Source: Tardiphaga robiniae (GTDB lineage Bacteria > Pseudomonadota > Alphaproteobacteria > Rhizobiales > Xanthobacteraceae). Taken from it: a DNA stretch of 64,000 bases. The DNA lies in assembly GCF_013359755.1 (NCBI RefSeq), contig NZ_JABMCJ010000087.1:20807-84806 (forward strand), in the 5' to 3' direction. Both the position numbers and the translations under genes were made by a program. The notes beneath the pieces are model-generated. The model saw only the letters and a list, made by a program, of their open reading frames with translations. It was not told the DNA's origin and did no database searches. Positions 1-7,720 of this stretch are shown here, piece by piece (position 1 is the first letter of the stretch; the number at the start of each line of letters is the position of its first letter).

Positions 1-20
1 GCTACCGCAGTCATTGGTGT

Positions 21-42
21 GTTGTCTATAAAAATAGACAAC
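21..42. repeat. Short perfect inverted repeat
   Basis: A 9-base arm GTTGTCTAT at 21-29 is mirrored by ATAGACAAC at 34-42 around an AAAA loop. No T-run follows, so it is more operator-like than terminator-like. The flanking gene lies outside the window, so its role is unknown. Confidence 0.4.
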
Positions 43-124
43 TTGGCGGTGGACGGCTGCGTCAACACGTGTGGCCGCCAAGACTTGCACAGATTGGTCA
101 TGACCGTGGTGGTGCTAAGCTCGC

Positions 125-490
125 TCACGCATGCACGCTTCTCATTGGTTTATCTGACAGCCACGAACACACCGCGGCTGGAACTGCTCCCGCTATCACA
201 ACGGACACATCGAAATATGGCTGGCCCATGTAGCGTGCGACAAGCTCGGCCAGGACAGCTGCCACCGGCATCGTCGCGATGAGCCGCACGTAAAGCGGCT
301 GCCCGGAAAGCGCCCAGTCCACTCCTGCCGTCAACCAAGCAGGAATGACGGCGAGCACATACGCAATTCCCACCAGCCACGCCAGGAAACCGATGCCGGG
401 AAAACCATCGCGCAACAACTGATCGGCTGAGATGTAGACGAACAGCACGAGTGGCGGAAACAGCATCGTGAAAACGAGCAGTCGCTTCAT
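125..490 (-). CDS. Hypothetical multi-pass membrane protein (121 aa)
   Basis: No family is recognised. The protein begins MKRLLVFTML and has about three to four hydrophobic stretches (roughly residues 5-22, 33-55, 68-85 and 92-110) with few charges between them, so it should sit in the inner membrane. The ATG at 490 is preceded by a GGAGATGA-type ribosome-binding site, which supports both the start and the reality of the gene. It lies in the same direction as the small membrane gene at 630-926, but no functional link is visible. Confidence 0.6.
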   Translation of the reverse strand: MKRLLVFTMLFPPLVLFVYISADQLLRDGFPGIGFLAWLVGIAYVLAVIPAWLTAGVDWALSGQPLYVRLIATMPVAAVLAELVARYMGQPYFDVSVVIAGAVPAAVCSWLSDKPMRSVHA

Positions 491-629
491 AAAATCATCT
501 CCAAGATCCGTTGGTCAGATTTGGAGGTGTTTCTGTTCAAATTACCAAGTCGCCAAAATTGGTTTCCCTTTCCCGAAATATTGCGGAATGCGCAGTGATC
601 GCGCCTCTCATTGGCGCTCGCATTCCTGG

Positions 630-926
630 TCAGGAACGCGGAGGTGGCTTGGCCTCTTTCCGAGTCCAGTAGATGCTCACTAGTGTGGCCAAAAGAATTG
701 GTGGCGCAAACAGCGTAATGTTGCGAGCGTGAACATCTGTCGTCGCGGCCTCCGCTGGAACGACGACCAACGATATTACGTACCCCGAGAGCGCTGCCAA
801 ACATGCGGATAGGAGCACTTGCCATCCAAATCCTAAAGGCAGTTTCACGAGCAAGTACCCGAAGATGCTGCCGGGCACGAGCCCGACAATGAAGAATATG
901 ACCCAAATGCCTAGAAGCATGTCCAT
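630..926 (-). CDS. Hypothetical small membrane protein (98 aa)
   Basis: No family is recognised. From the ATG at 926 the protein starts MDMLLGIWVIFF and shows three hydrophobic segments (about residues 3-25, 30-53 and 72-90), ending in a basic tail TRKEAKPPPRS. The reading frame is open further upstream, but the extra N-terminus is hydrophilic and arginine-rich, so I prefer the internal ATG. Another ATG lies at 920. It may be co-transcribed with 125-490. Confidence 0.5.
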   Translation of the reverse strand: MDMLLGIWVIFFIVGLVPGSIFGYLLVKLPLGFGWQVLLSACLAALSGYVISLVVVPAEAATTDVHARNITLFAPPILLATLVSIYWTRKEAKPPPRS

Positions 927-1033
927 GTTAGAAGCGTTCCTTATTCGTGAGCGGGGAGGGCATCCGCATTGCGAATATTGTGGCAATGCCTATCCTCGCT
1001 GCACGCACGCCGCGACAGGACCCCGACGGCCGA

Positions 1034-1219
1034 ATGGATCAAATCGTAGGAATTTTAATCCACATTGTTCTCGACGTCATCGTTAAGGCAACAGGACGAA
1101 ATATACTTAGGTTCGTTGGTCTGCGTGATCGTTCGGAACGAGCTGAGCGGATTGTCGGGAGCATATTCTGGGCAGTAGCAGCGGTCGCAGCCTTCATTGG
1201 CATTCGGCAGTTGACGTAA
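1034..1219 (+). CDS. Hypothetical small protein (61 aa)
   Basis: No family is recognised. The product begins MDQIVGILIHIVLDVIVKATG and ends with a hydrophobic helix, GSIFWAVAAVAAFIGIRQ, so it is probably a small membrane protein. The frame extends upstream to 947, but that part resembles no protein and overlaps the 5' side of the divergent gene. A weak CAGGA lies 5' of the ATG. It could still be a chance ORF. Confidence 0.4.
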   Translation: MDQIVGILIHIVLDVIVKATGRNILRFVGLRDRSERAERIVGSIFWAVAAVAAFIGIRQLT

Positions 1220-1589
1220 TCTCTCCTATTCCAGGACTGCTGAATCCCGCACGTCCTTACTGCGCGTCAGCCACCACCCAAGAAATGGTTGGCAAGGGCG
1301 CAAAGCTTGCACCAGTGATCCAGATCGCTTGCTGCTCGAATGGTCCCGGAGCAGGGCAAGATCGAAAATGCCGTTTCGAAAATTGGGTGCGAAACACGCG
1401 TGTGGCGATCTCTGCCGCTCCCAGAGCGATAGTCATTCTGCATCGTGCTTCCGGATCTGATGGAATTATGTTTCCTGTTTTTCACCGTCCGTAGAACTTC
1501 CTCCTTAAATCATGCGTCAACTGGACCGCCTCTGAAACTGCCGGTAGTAATCCAGTGTCATCACCTCAAAATCACGTTCGGATCATTCG
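1220..1589. other. Intergenic region without a supported gene
   Basis: About 370 bases separate the small hypothetical gene from the first sulfur transporter. Short ORFs on both strands here have no ribosome-binding site or protein-like composition. The last 90 bases probably hold the promoter of the gene at 1590, but I see no clear motif. Confidence 0.4.
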
Positions 1590-2639
1590 ATGTTTGCGCT
1601 CCCGGTTATCGCGGGTTTTGCGATTGGCGCCGTTTTCGGCGTGGTCGGTCTGCTGAGCGGGTTCTGCCTCATGAGCAGCCTGCGCGACTGGTGGGCGCAT
1701 GACGACGGACGCAAGATCCGCAGCTACGCGCTGGCGGTTGCCGTGGCGGTTGTCGGCACACAATTCATTGCCGGCGCGGGGATCGTCGAGATCGCCAAGT
1801 CGCTTTATCTGCAGCCGTCATTCTCGGCGCCGTTGATCTTCGTCGGCGGGCTGTTGTTCGGCCTGGGCATGGTGCTGTCGAATGGCTGTGCATCACGTGC
1901 ACTGGTGTTGCTCGGCAAGGGGAATCTACGCTCGCTGGTCGTGATCGCGATGATTGGCGTTACCGCGCAGATGACATTGAAGGGCCTGCTCGCGCCGATG
2001 CGGCTGTCGATCCTGCAATGGACGCAGACGACGCCTGGGGTGAATTCTCTCCCGTCGCTGTTCGGAACGCTCGGCCTGTCTGACGCGACGGCGCGCGTCG
2101 TAGCAACTTTGATTGTCGGCGTTGCGCTGTTGGTCTTCGCACTGTCGCATCGTGCGTTCCGACGTTCGCCGGGGCAACTCGCGGCCGGTCTTGTGATGGG
2201 CCTCCTGGTGATCGCCGGCTGGCTGACGACCGGTTGGCTTGGTGCCGATGAGTTCGATCCGATTCCGGTGGCGTCGCTGACATTCGTGTCGCCGGCTGCC
2301 GATACGCTGCAATTCATCATGCTGTCGACCGGCATGACGCTGAATTTCGGCATCGCGCTGGTAGCGGGTGTGTTCGTCGGCAGTCTTCTCACGGCCTTGC
2401 TGACCGGACGCTTTGAGCTTGAGGGCTATACGTCGGCGCGCCATACGGGCCGTTCGATGGCAGGTGCCGCGCTGATGGGGATCGGCGGCGCGATGGCCTA
2501 TGGCTGCTCGATCGGGCAGGGGCTGACAGGTGTGTCCACGCTCGCGCTGCCATCCTTCGTCGCGGCCGCTGGTATCTTTGCGGGCGCTGCAGTTGCGATC
2601 CGCGGCCTGGCACTGCGTCCTGTGTTTGCGACGCAATAA
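1590..2639 (+). CDS. soxT: YeeE/YedE-family sulfur transporter (SoxT/TsuA-like), copy 1
   Basis: This is a 349-residue polytopic membrane protein of the YeeE/YedE family, whose TsuA members carry thiosulfate or related sulfur compounds through the inner membrane by a cysteine relay. Visible family marks are a first-helix Cys (LLSGFCLMS), NGCASRALVLLGKGNLRSL near residue 95, and the C-terminal YGCSIGQGLTG. That gives the three cysteines expected at the substrate path. It heads a plus-strand set with two secreted DsrE-like genes, and a second family member lies convergently at 3790-4899. I infer uptake of a sulfur species linked to Sox oxidation or SoxR signalling. The exact substrate is not readable from sequence. 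Confidence 0.8.
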   Translation: MFALPVIAGFAIGAVFGVVGLLSGFCLMSSLRDWWAHDDGRKIRSYALAVAVAVVGTQFIAGAGIVEIAKSLYLQPSFSAPLIFVGGLLFGLGMVLSNGCASRALVLLGKGNLRSLVVIAMIGVTAQMTLKGLLAPMRLSILQWTQTTPGVNSLPSLFGTLGLSDATARVVATLIVGVALLVFALSHRAFRRSPGQLAAGLVMGLLVIAGWLTTGWLGADEFDPIPVASLTFVSPAADTLQFIMLSTGMTLNFGIALVAGVFVGSLLTALLTGRFELEGYTSARHTGRSMAGAALMGIGGAMAYGCSIGQGLTGVSTLALPSFVAAAGIFAGAAVAIRGLALRPVFATQ

Positions 2640-2727
2640 ATCCTCTCTAGTCCGCTTCGTTAGTTTGATTGCGCTGGCGCAGGGCGATTGCTAATCAATC
2701 CCCTGATCGTCAGAGGTTTTGTGCGCA

Positions 2728-3201
2728 ATGAATAAGCGAGGACTATTTTTCTTTCTGTCGATCCTTGCGCTGATGTCATTTGCAATCGGCCCGCTCGCTG
2801 CGCAGACACGGCCCGCCAAACAGGATGCCACGCCGGACAAGCCCTTCGCCGAGCATTTCATCGCCTTGCAGCTGTCCGATTCCGATCCGAAGAAAGAACG
2901 CCTCGTTCTCAGCGTCGCCAGCAATCTCCTGAAAGCCTATGGACCGGACAAGGTGGCGGTTGAAGTCGTCACCTTCGGTCCCGGCATCGATCTGTTGCGC
3001 GACACCAACGAACACCGCGCACTGGTCGATAGTCTCGTCACCCAAGGCGTGCGCTTCAGCGTCTGTGGCAACACGCTGGATACGATTGAGCGGGACACCG
3101 GCAAGCGGCCGGCGATCAATCCGCATGCGGTTGAAGTGCAGGTCGGCGTCGGCCATCTGCTGGATCTGACTGAGCGCGGTTTCACGATCGTGCGTCCCTG
3201 A
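2728..3201 (+). CDS. Secreted DsrE-like protein, first of a pair
   Basis: The 157-residue product starts with a clear Sec signal peptide (about residues 1-27, ending near LAAQ). A DsrE/DsrF-like domain follows, with VEVVTFGPGIDLL near the middle and a conserved single Cys in FSVCGNTLD. That Cys is at the position which can carry persulfide in related sulfur-transfer proteins. ATG 2728 was chosen over an upstream TTG because the signal peptide starts there; an AGAGG lies 5'. The neighbouring gene encodes a paralog with the same Cys context. The likely role is periplasmic handling of sulfane sulfur beside the Sox system. This is inference; the biochemical role is not known to me. Confidence 0.7.
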   Translation: MNKRGLFFFLSILALMSFAIGPLAAQTRPAKQDATPDKPFAEHFIALQLSDSDPKKERLVLSVASNLLKAYGPDKVAVEVVTFGPGIDLLRDTNEHRALVDSLVTQGVRFSVCGNTLDTIERDTGKRPAINPHAVEVQVGVGHLLDLTERGFTIVRP

Positions 3202-3231
3202 AATTGTACGTCCCTGAAAAGGAATTTTGAG

Positions 3232-3684
3232 ATGCGATCATTGTTGAGATCGATTGCCGGTGCCGTCCTGTTTGCGCTGATCGTGTCGTCCGCTTATGCA
3301 GCGGGCGCGAAGGAGCATCGTGTCGCCATTCAGGTCAATCAGAACGATCCGGCCCTGATGAATCTGGCTTTGAACAACGCGACAAACGTCATGGAGTTCT
3401 ACAAGGCAAAGGGCGAGGACGTTCAGATCGAGATCGTTACCTATGGGCCAGGTCTGCACATGCTGCGCGACGACACGTCGCCGGTGAAGGACCGCATCAA
3501 GCAGATCGTCGATGCGAGCTTCCCGTCCAGCGTCAAATTCATTGCCTGCGGTAATACCAAAGAGGGAATGGAGAAGCGTGAGGGCAAGGCGATCAGCGTC
3601 GTATCCGAGGCGACGGTGGTGCCATCGGGCGCTGTCAGGCTGATCGAATTGCAGGAAGCCGGCTGGAGCTACCTCAAGCCCTGA
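3232..3684 (+). CDS. Secreted DsrE-like protein, second of a pair
   Basis: The 150-residue protein has a signal peptide cleaved near residue 23 (SSAYAAGA). The DsrE-like fold has the pattern IEIVTYGPGLHMLRDD and a Cys in KFIACGNTKEG, matching the upstream paralog. A good AAGGA ribosome-binding site precedes ATG 3232. Only 30 bases separate it from the first gene, so the two are co-transcribed, and a strong hairpin terminator follows directly. The retained Cys in both copies suggests both bind or relay sulfur in the periplasm, possibly as a heteromer. That is inference. Confidence 0.7.
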   Translation: MRSLLRSIAGAVLFALIVSSAYAAGAKEHRVAIQVNQNDPALMNLALNNATNVMEFYKAKGEDVQIEIVTYGPGLHMLRDDTSPVKDRIKQIVDASFPSSVKFIACGNTKEGMEKREGKAISVVSEATVVPSGAVRLIELQEAGWSYLKP

Positions 3685-3686
3685 CC

Positions 3687-3732
3687 CTAGAGCCCGGTTC
3701 TGATTCAATCAGAACCGGGCTCTAGCCTTTTT
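3687..3732 (+). terminator. Hairpin terminator after the DsrE pair
   Basis: A perfect 39-base palindrome runs 3687-3725 (19-base arms CTAGAGCCCGGTTCTGATT and its complement, one central base). CCTTTTTGTTTT follows, as in an intrinsic terminator on the plus strand. It also begins a longer repeat element. Confidence 0.75.
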
Positions 3733-3786
3733 GTTTTGACGCGTTTTCTTGACGCGAACCGGTCTCCACTTCGCTCGAAAACGCTA
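3687..3786. repeat. Dispersed palindromic repeat, family A, copy 1
   Basis: Downstream of the palindrome lies a conserved block containing GACGCGTTTTCTTGACGCGA and CTTCGCTCGAAAACGCT. The hairpin core and the CGCTCGAAAACGCT tail recur at 16932-16972. I know this as a common intergenic element of Bradyrhizobium-type genomes. Here it separates two convergent transcription units. Confidence 0.65.
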
Positions 3787-3789
3787 TGA

Positions 3790-4899
3790 CTACTTGGACG
3801 GCGGCGCTTTCCGCGCCAGCAGCATCCAGTTGCGCTGGATGAGGTCGCGCGGCGAGCCATCGACCAGGATCGCAATGCCGATGCGCGCGCCGAGCACCAT
3901 GCCGCCAACGGCGATTGGCCAGGACAGCGCCAGCATCGATCCCGCGGTGATGCCCTGACCGATGGTGCAGCCGCCCGCCAGAATGCCGCCGACGCCCATC
4001 AGGCAGGCACCGATAAGATGACGGCGCATTTCGTGATCGTCGTCGAAGGCTTCCCATCGGAGTTCGGCGGCGAACCACGCTGCAGCCCATGCACCGGCAA
4101 TGACGCCGAATACGCTGCCGACGCCGAAATCGGCGAAGTTCGCGACATTCAGAACCCCGGCATACAATGCTTTTCCGATCGTCGATACGAATGTCAGGCT
4201 TTGCGGGCGGGGTGGGCCAGCGAAATCGTCGTTCAATCCCACCGTGACGATCCAGCCGGCAATCGTGAGCAATCCGAGTGCGACACCGGCAGTGAGCAGG
4301 CGCGGCGCGCGGCGCAGGCGTTTGTCGCTGAGTGCCAGCCAACAAAGGCCGCTGCCGACAATGATGGCGAGCGGCACGCGCAGATCGCGGCCGGTCGCTT
4401 GCGTCAGCAGCGATGCAAAGTCGGAGCGTATGCCGTCCGGCATCCGGATCGCTAGCTGCTCAAGCACGCCAATGCGAAGATCGGCGAACAGTCCGCGCAG
4501 AGTGGCATAGGCCGTCGCACCCAGTACGAGGATCACGATCAGGCTCCTGAGATCGCCGGTGCCGAGCCGCACCAGCGAGCCGAATCCGCAAGTGCCGATC
4601 ATCGCCATGCCGGTACCGAACATGATGCTGCCGATGACGATCGCAATGAGGGGCGATGCGGTGGGAACGTAAGTGGTGTGTTCGGATGCGAGAAAGCCGG
4701 ACAGGATCAGCGCCTGCGTGCCGAGCACGGCGATACCCAGCGCCAGCCCAAAGATCTTCAGGCGGCGATTGTCACCGCCCATCAACGCATCTTCGATGGC
4801 GCCAAATGTGCAAAGGCGCGCGCGTCGCACGGCAAATCCTGCAGCAGCGCCGACGGCAAATCCAGCCAGCGCCGATAACCAGGCAGACATGTTCTGCAT
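3790..4899 (-). CDS. soxT: YeeE/YedE-family sulfur transporter (SoxT-like), copy 2
   Basis: This 369-residue polytopic protein is related to the copy at 1590. It keeps the same cysteine contexts: RARLCTFGAIEDALMGGDNRR near residue 30, IGTCGFGSLVRLGTGDLRSL near 105, and GGCTIGQGITAGS near the C-terminus. A strong GGAGGAAACCC ribosome-binding site sets ATG 4899. It lies directly downstream of soxS and soxR on the same strand. In Paracoccus-type sox loci a SoxT-like gene sits with soxRS and has been linked to transport and signalling. Having two diverged copies suggests different substrates or a transport/signalling split, which is inference. Confidence 0.8.
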   Translation of the reverse strand: MQNMSAWLSALAGFAVGAAAGFAVRRARLCTFGAIEDALMGGDNRRLKIFGLALGIAVLGTQALILSGFLASEHTTYVPTASPLIAIVIGSIMFGTGMAMIGTCGFGSLVRLGTGDLRSLIVILVLGATAYATLRGLFADLRIGVLEQLAIRMPDGIRSDFASLLTQATGRDLRVPLAIIVGSGLCWLALSDKRLRRAPRLLTAGVALGLLTIAGWIVTVGLNDDFAGPPRPQSLTFVSTIGKALYAGVLNVANFADFGVGSVFGVIAGAWAAAWFAAELRWEAFDDDHEMRRHLIGACLMGVGGILAGGCTIGQGITAGSMLALSWPIAVGGMVLGARIGIAILVDGSPRDLIQRNWMLLARKAPPSK

Positions 4900-4968
4900 G
4901 GGTTTCCTCCCGATGTGAGGCGCGCGGGCCTTACGGGCCGCGCGCCTCCGCCTGCCAGATCGGCGGCG

Positions 4969-5346
4969 TTATTTTTTCTTGGTCGGCGCCGGCGTGGCGC
5001 AGAAGATATCGTAGATGACCGAGATGACGCTTCGCACGTCGTCATTGGCCAGGCTGTAATAGATCGTCTTGCCGTCGCGGCGGGTCTCCACCATGCCGTC
5101 GTAGCGCAGACGTGCGAGTTGCTGGGACACGGCCGACTGCCGCAGCGACAGGATGTTCTCCAGCTCCGACACCGACCGTTCGCGCTCAGCCAAAAGGCAC
5201 AGCAGGAGCAGACGGTTTTCGTGCGAGATCGCTTTCAGGAAATTGCTGGCCTTGCGGGCCTTGCGCATCAACTGGTCGAGTTCGGGGGAATATTCCGCGC
5301 CGTCGCGCAGTTCGTCTTCGAGTTCGGATGGGATGATAGAAGCCAT
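4969..5346 (-). CDS. soxR: SoxR, ArsR-family persulfide-responsive repressor
   Basis: A 125-residue winged-helix ArsR/SmtB protein. The recognition region is SVSELENILSLRQSAVSQQLARLRYDGMV (about residues 58-86, quoted by position: SELENILSLRQ, then SAVSQQLARLR). Cys50 (RLLLLCLLAE) and Cys116 (YDIFCATP) sit where SqrR and BigR carry the pair that forms a disulfide or polysulfide link when persulfides accumulate. That implies release from DNA when reduced sulfur is present. Gene order and family make SoxR the natural name. It should control the sox operons, and a matching ATTC-N8-GAAT site lies between soxA and soxY. It shares its strand with soxS upstream and soxT downstream. Confidence 0.88.
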   Translation of the reverse strand: MASIIPSELEDELRDGAEYSPELDQLMRKARKASNFLKAISHENRLLLLCLLAERERSVSELENILSLRQSAVSQQLARLRYDGMVETRRDGKTIYYSLANDDVRSVISVIYDIFCATPAPTKKK

Positions 5347-5381
5347 GGCAGCGTGCGTGTCCCGCGAATGTTTGAAGAGGA

Positions 5382-5780
5382 TCAGGAACGATTGGCGTTG
5401 GGCTGTGAGTTGCTCAGTCTGGCAGCATACTTCCCGAGCAGGCTCCAGAAAGATTCGTCGTTCATGTAACCGGTGATGCGGCCAATCTCGCGGCCGTTGT
5501 CGACGATCAGAAAGGTCGGTGTGAAACGCACCGGCGACGCCAGTGCGACGCCCGGCGATTTGTCGCGATCCATATCGATGCGGCGCAGCGGAAGAAGCTT
5601 GGCTTCGTCGGTCCTGTCATAGACCGGCGCAATCTCGCGATTCCAGCGCGCGCACCAGACGCAGCCATCGCGCTCGAACATCAGTAGTTCGGACGCATCA
5701 GCGATGCGCGGCGACAGCGCCGCAGTCATCACCAACAAAGTCGCGATCAACGAGGTTTTCAGAGGCAATTTCCACGTCAT
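5382..5780 (-). CDS. soxS: SoxS, periplasmic thioredoxin-like protein
   Basis: A 132-residue thioredoxin-fold protein with an N-terminal signal sequence (about residues 1-29) and a CVWC redox motif at residues 40-43 (ERDGCVWCARW). The cis-proline region is RFTPTFLI. SoxS homologs keep Sox carrier proteins, chiefly the SoxY cysteine, reduced and active, receiving electrons through SoxV. ATG 5780 lies 35 bases upstream of soxR on the same strand and divergent from soxV, so soxS-soxR-soxT probably form one unit. Length and gene order fit the Paracoccus scheme. Confidence 0.85.
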   Translation of the reverse strand: MTWKLPLKTSLIATLLVMTAALSPRIADASELLMFERDGCVWCARWNREIAPVYDRTDEAKLLPLRRIDMDRDKSPGVALASPVRFTPTFLIVDNGREIGRITGYMNDESFWSLLGKYAARLSNSQPNANRS

Positions 5781-5789
5781 GTGTTACAC

Positions 5790-5805
5790 ATACACGAATT
5801 CGAAT
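5790..5805. promoter_or_regulatory. Possible SoxR operator between soxS and soxV
   Basis: ATAC-N8-GAAT, one base off the ATTC-N8-GAAT pattern, overlaps a perfect ATTCGAAT palindrome (5798-5805) in the 49-base divergent gap. Position and similarity to the better site at 9238 suggest SoxR binding. The match is imperfect. Confidence 0.45.
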
Positions 5806-5829
5806 ATTTATGCCAGAACCGGATCCGCC

Positions 5830-6573
5830 GTGGTGTCCTCAATCTCGTTCCTTGGTGCGCTGGGCGCAGGGCTGTTGTCGTTCCTGTCGCCATGCGTTCT
5901 GCCGCTGGTGCCGCCCTATCTCTGCTTTCTGGCAGGCGTCAGTCTGGACGAACTCGATGATCGCGGTGGTCAGGCCGGCTGGCGCCCGAACGGACGCGTG
6001 GTCGCATTGTCCTTCGCGTTCGTATTGGGGTTTGCGACGGTCTTCGTCGCCTTGGGCGCATCGGCGTCGCTGATCGGCAAGGCGATCACGGCGCATTTCG
6101 AGACACTGGGCATCATCGCCGGAGTGTTAATCGTCATTCTCGGACTTCACTTTCTCGGCGTCTTCCGGATCGGGCTGTTATTTCGCGAAGCGCGCTTTCA
6201 GGCGGTCCGCAAGCCGGCGGGGTTTCTTGGCGCCTATCTTGTCGGGCTTGCCTTCGCTTTCGGATGGACGCCCTGCGTCGGGCCGGTGCTGGCCGCCATT
6301 TTGATGGTCGCAGGCGCCGAAGGCGCGCCGGCGCAGGGTGCACTTCTGCTTGCGGCCTATGCGATGGGGATTGGAATTCCCTTCATGCTGGCTTCGCTGT
6401 TTTCGGGGCCTTTCATGCGGCTGATGGCGCGGCTGCGTCGCCATATGCTGGCTGTCGAGAAGGTGATCGGTGCCGGCCTTGTCCTGACTGGCGTTCTGTT
6501 TTTGACTGGCGCCATGCCGCGGATTTCAGGTTGGATGCTGGAGACCTTTCCGGCCTTCGGCACGATCGGATGA
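5830..6573 (+). CDS. soxV: SoxV, CcdA-type thiol-disulfide electron carrier
   Basis: A membrane protein of about 247 residues with six predicted helices. CcdA marks are visible: FLSPCVLPLVPPYLCFLAG in the first helix and FGWTPCVGPVLAAIL near residue 140. The two conserved proline-flanked cysteines pass electrons from cytoplasmic thioredoxin to periplasmic SoxW and SoxS. No ATG fits: the frame opens far upstream inside soxS, and GTG 5830 (or 5833) gives the usual N-terminus, with GGAT just 5'. A start at 5779 overlapping soxS is possible. soxW follows 21 bases after the stop. Confidence 0.85.
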   Translation: MVSSISFLGALGAGLLSFLSPCVLPLVPPYLCFLAGVSLDELDDRGGQAGWRPNGRVVALSFAFVLGFATVFVALGASASLIGKAITAHFETLGIIAGVLIVILGLHFLGVFRIGLLFREARFQAVRKPAGFLGAYLVGLAFAFGWTPCVGPVLAAILMVAGAEGAPAQGALLLAAYAMGIGIPFMLASLFSGPFMRLMARLRRHMLAVEKVIGAGLVLTGVLFLTGAMPRISGWMLETFPAFGTIG

Positions 6574-6594
6574 TGTGTGGCTCGGGAGGATCGA

Positions 6595-7182
6595 ATGTCT
6601 GAGGTAACTGGCGTGATCACCAGACGGCATGCGCTCGCGGCCATCGGCCTCGGCGTGGTCGGGTTACACGCTGCACCGGCGTCGGCAAAGGCGACGCTCG
6701 GTGATGACGGGCTCTATCAGATGGACTGGTATCTTGAGAGCTTTCTCGATCTCTCCGAAGATCTGGCGGGCGCGACCGCCAAGGGCAAGCGCTTCGCTGT
6801 GATGTGGGGCCTCAAGGGCTGCCCGGCCTGCAAGCGCATGCATGAAAGCTACATGACCGATCCGAAGATCGAGACCTACATCCGCGACAATTTCGAGATC
6901 CTGCATCTCAATCATATCGGCGCGCGGGAGGTGACGGATTTCGACGGCCGCAAGCGCGGCGAGAAGGCCTTTGGCGAAGCCTATGGCATTCGCTTCACGC
7001 CGGCGATCCAGTTCTTTCCGGAGACCGTCGCGGGACTGGCATCGAAAAGCGGGCAGGCGCGGGAAGTCGCGCGTATGCCGGGGCTGCTGGAGCCCGTGGA
7101 ATTTCTCGCGATGTTCCGTTACGTGCGCCAGAAGGGCTACGAGACGGCGCCATTTCCGGAATGGCTGAAGAAGCAGGCGTAG
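6595..7182 (+). CDS. soxW: SoxW, periplasmic thioredoxin
   Basis: A 195-residue protein starting at ATG 6595 behind a very good GGGAGGA site. The N-terminus TRRHALAAIGLG looks like a twin-arginine or hydrophobic export signal. CPAC at residues 76-79 (GLKGCPACKRM) is the active dithiol, and RFTPAIQFF holds the cis-proline. SoxW is reduced by SoxV and in turn reduces partners in the Sox system. It is translationally close to soxV. The stop lies 15 bases from the convergent glcG-like gene. Confidence 0.85.
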   Translation: MSEVTGVITRRHALAAIGLGVVGLHAAPASAKATLGDDGLYQMDWYLESFLDLSEDLAGATAKGKRFAVMWGLKGCPACKRMHESYMTDPKIETYIRDNFEILHLNHIGAREVTDFDGRKRGEKAFGEAYGIRFTPAIQFFPETVAGLASKSGQAREVARMPGLLEPVEFLAMFRYVRQKGYETAPFPEWLKKQA

Positions 7183-7197
7183 GCGCTAACGACTAGG

Positions 7198-7698
7198 TTA
7201 AAAATCGAGCTTGTCCTGGATCGCGGCGATGCCGGCCTTGGCGCAAGCCTCATCGGCATCGCCACCCGGGGCTCCCGAGACGCCGATGGCGCCTAGCATC
7301 GCGCCGCCGCCTTCGATCATCATGCCGCCACCGATGATCACGACATTCGGTAGGTTACGTAATCCTGCCTGCATCATGCCGGGCTGGCTGATCGCATTGA
7401 GTTCGGTGGTGCTGTTGCGGAAACTCGCCGAGGTCCATGCCTTTCCGGTCGCGGTCGGCGGCGTGTGCGGTCCGGCAAAGCGATCGCGCAGCAGGACTTG
7501 CGGCGTGCCGAAGCGGTCGACCACGGCAACGGCGACTTGATAGCCGCGCTTCTGGCACTCCTTCAACGCCGCACGCGCGGCGTCGAGCGCCAGCTCAAGT
7601 CCGAGGGATTTGTAACTGACGACGGCTTCTTCAGCCCGTACCGTCGTCGACGAGAGCATCGACAGGACGATGGCAATCCATGCGTTTCGCATCGTCAT
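7198..7698 (-). CDS. Secreted GlcG/HbpS-like (DUF336) protein
   Basis: A 166-residue protein with a signal peptide (about 1-22, ending TVRAEE). The GlcG/HbpS domain includes VAVVDRFGTPQVLLRDRFAG and the glycine-rich VIIGGGMMIEGGGAMLGAIG. Related proteins bind haem or assist redox enzymes, but function is often unknown. It is the third gene of the minus-strand unit soxA-soxX-this, 22 bases after soxX, so it should be produced with the SoxAX cytochromes. A role in haem supply or protection of the periplasmic cytochromes is a reasonable guess only. Confidence 0.75.
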   Translation of the reverse strand: MTMRNAWIAIVLSMLSSTTVRAEEAVVSYKSLGLELALDAARAALKECQKRGYQVAVAVVDRFGTPQVLLRDRFAGPHTPPTATGKAWTSASFRNSTTELNAISQPGMMQAGLRNLPNVVIIGGGMMIEGGGAMLGAIGVSGAPGGDADEACAKAGIAAIQDKLDF

Positions 7699-7720
7699 GG
7701 CAATCCCCTCTCAGCTTCGG

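Noticed and set aside
1267..1485. Overlapping ORFs on both strands in the gap before the first SoxT-like gene
   Set aside because: No ribosome-binding sites and no protein-like hydrophobic or domain pattern.
2670..2700. Second sigma-54 promoter before the DsrE-like pair
   Set aside because: TGGCGC and TTGCT are present, but GG and GC are twelve bases apart instead of ten.
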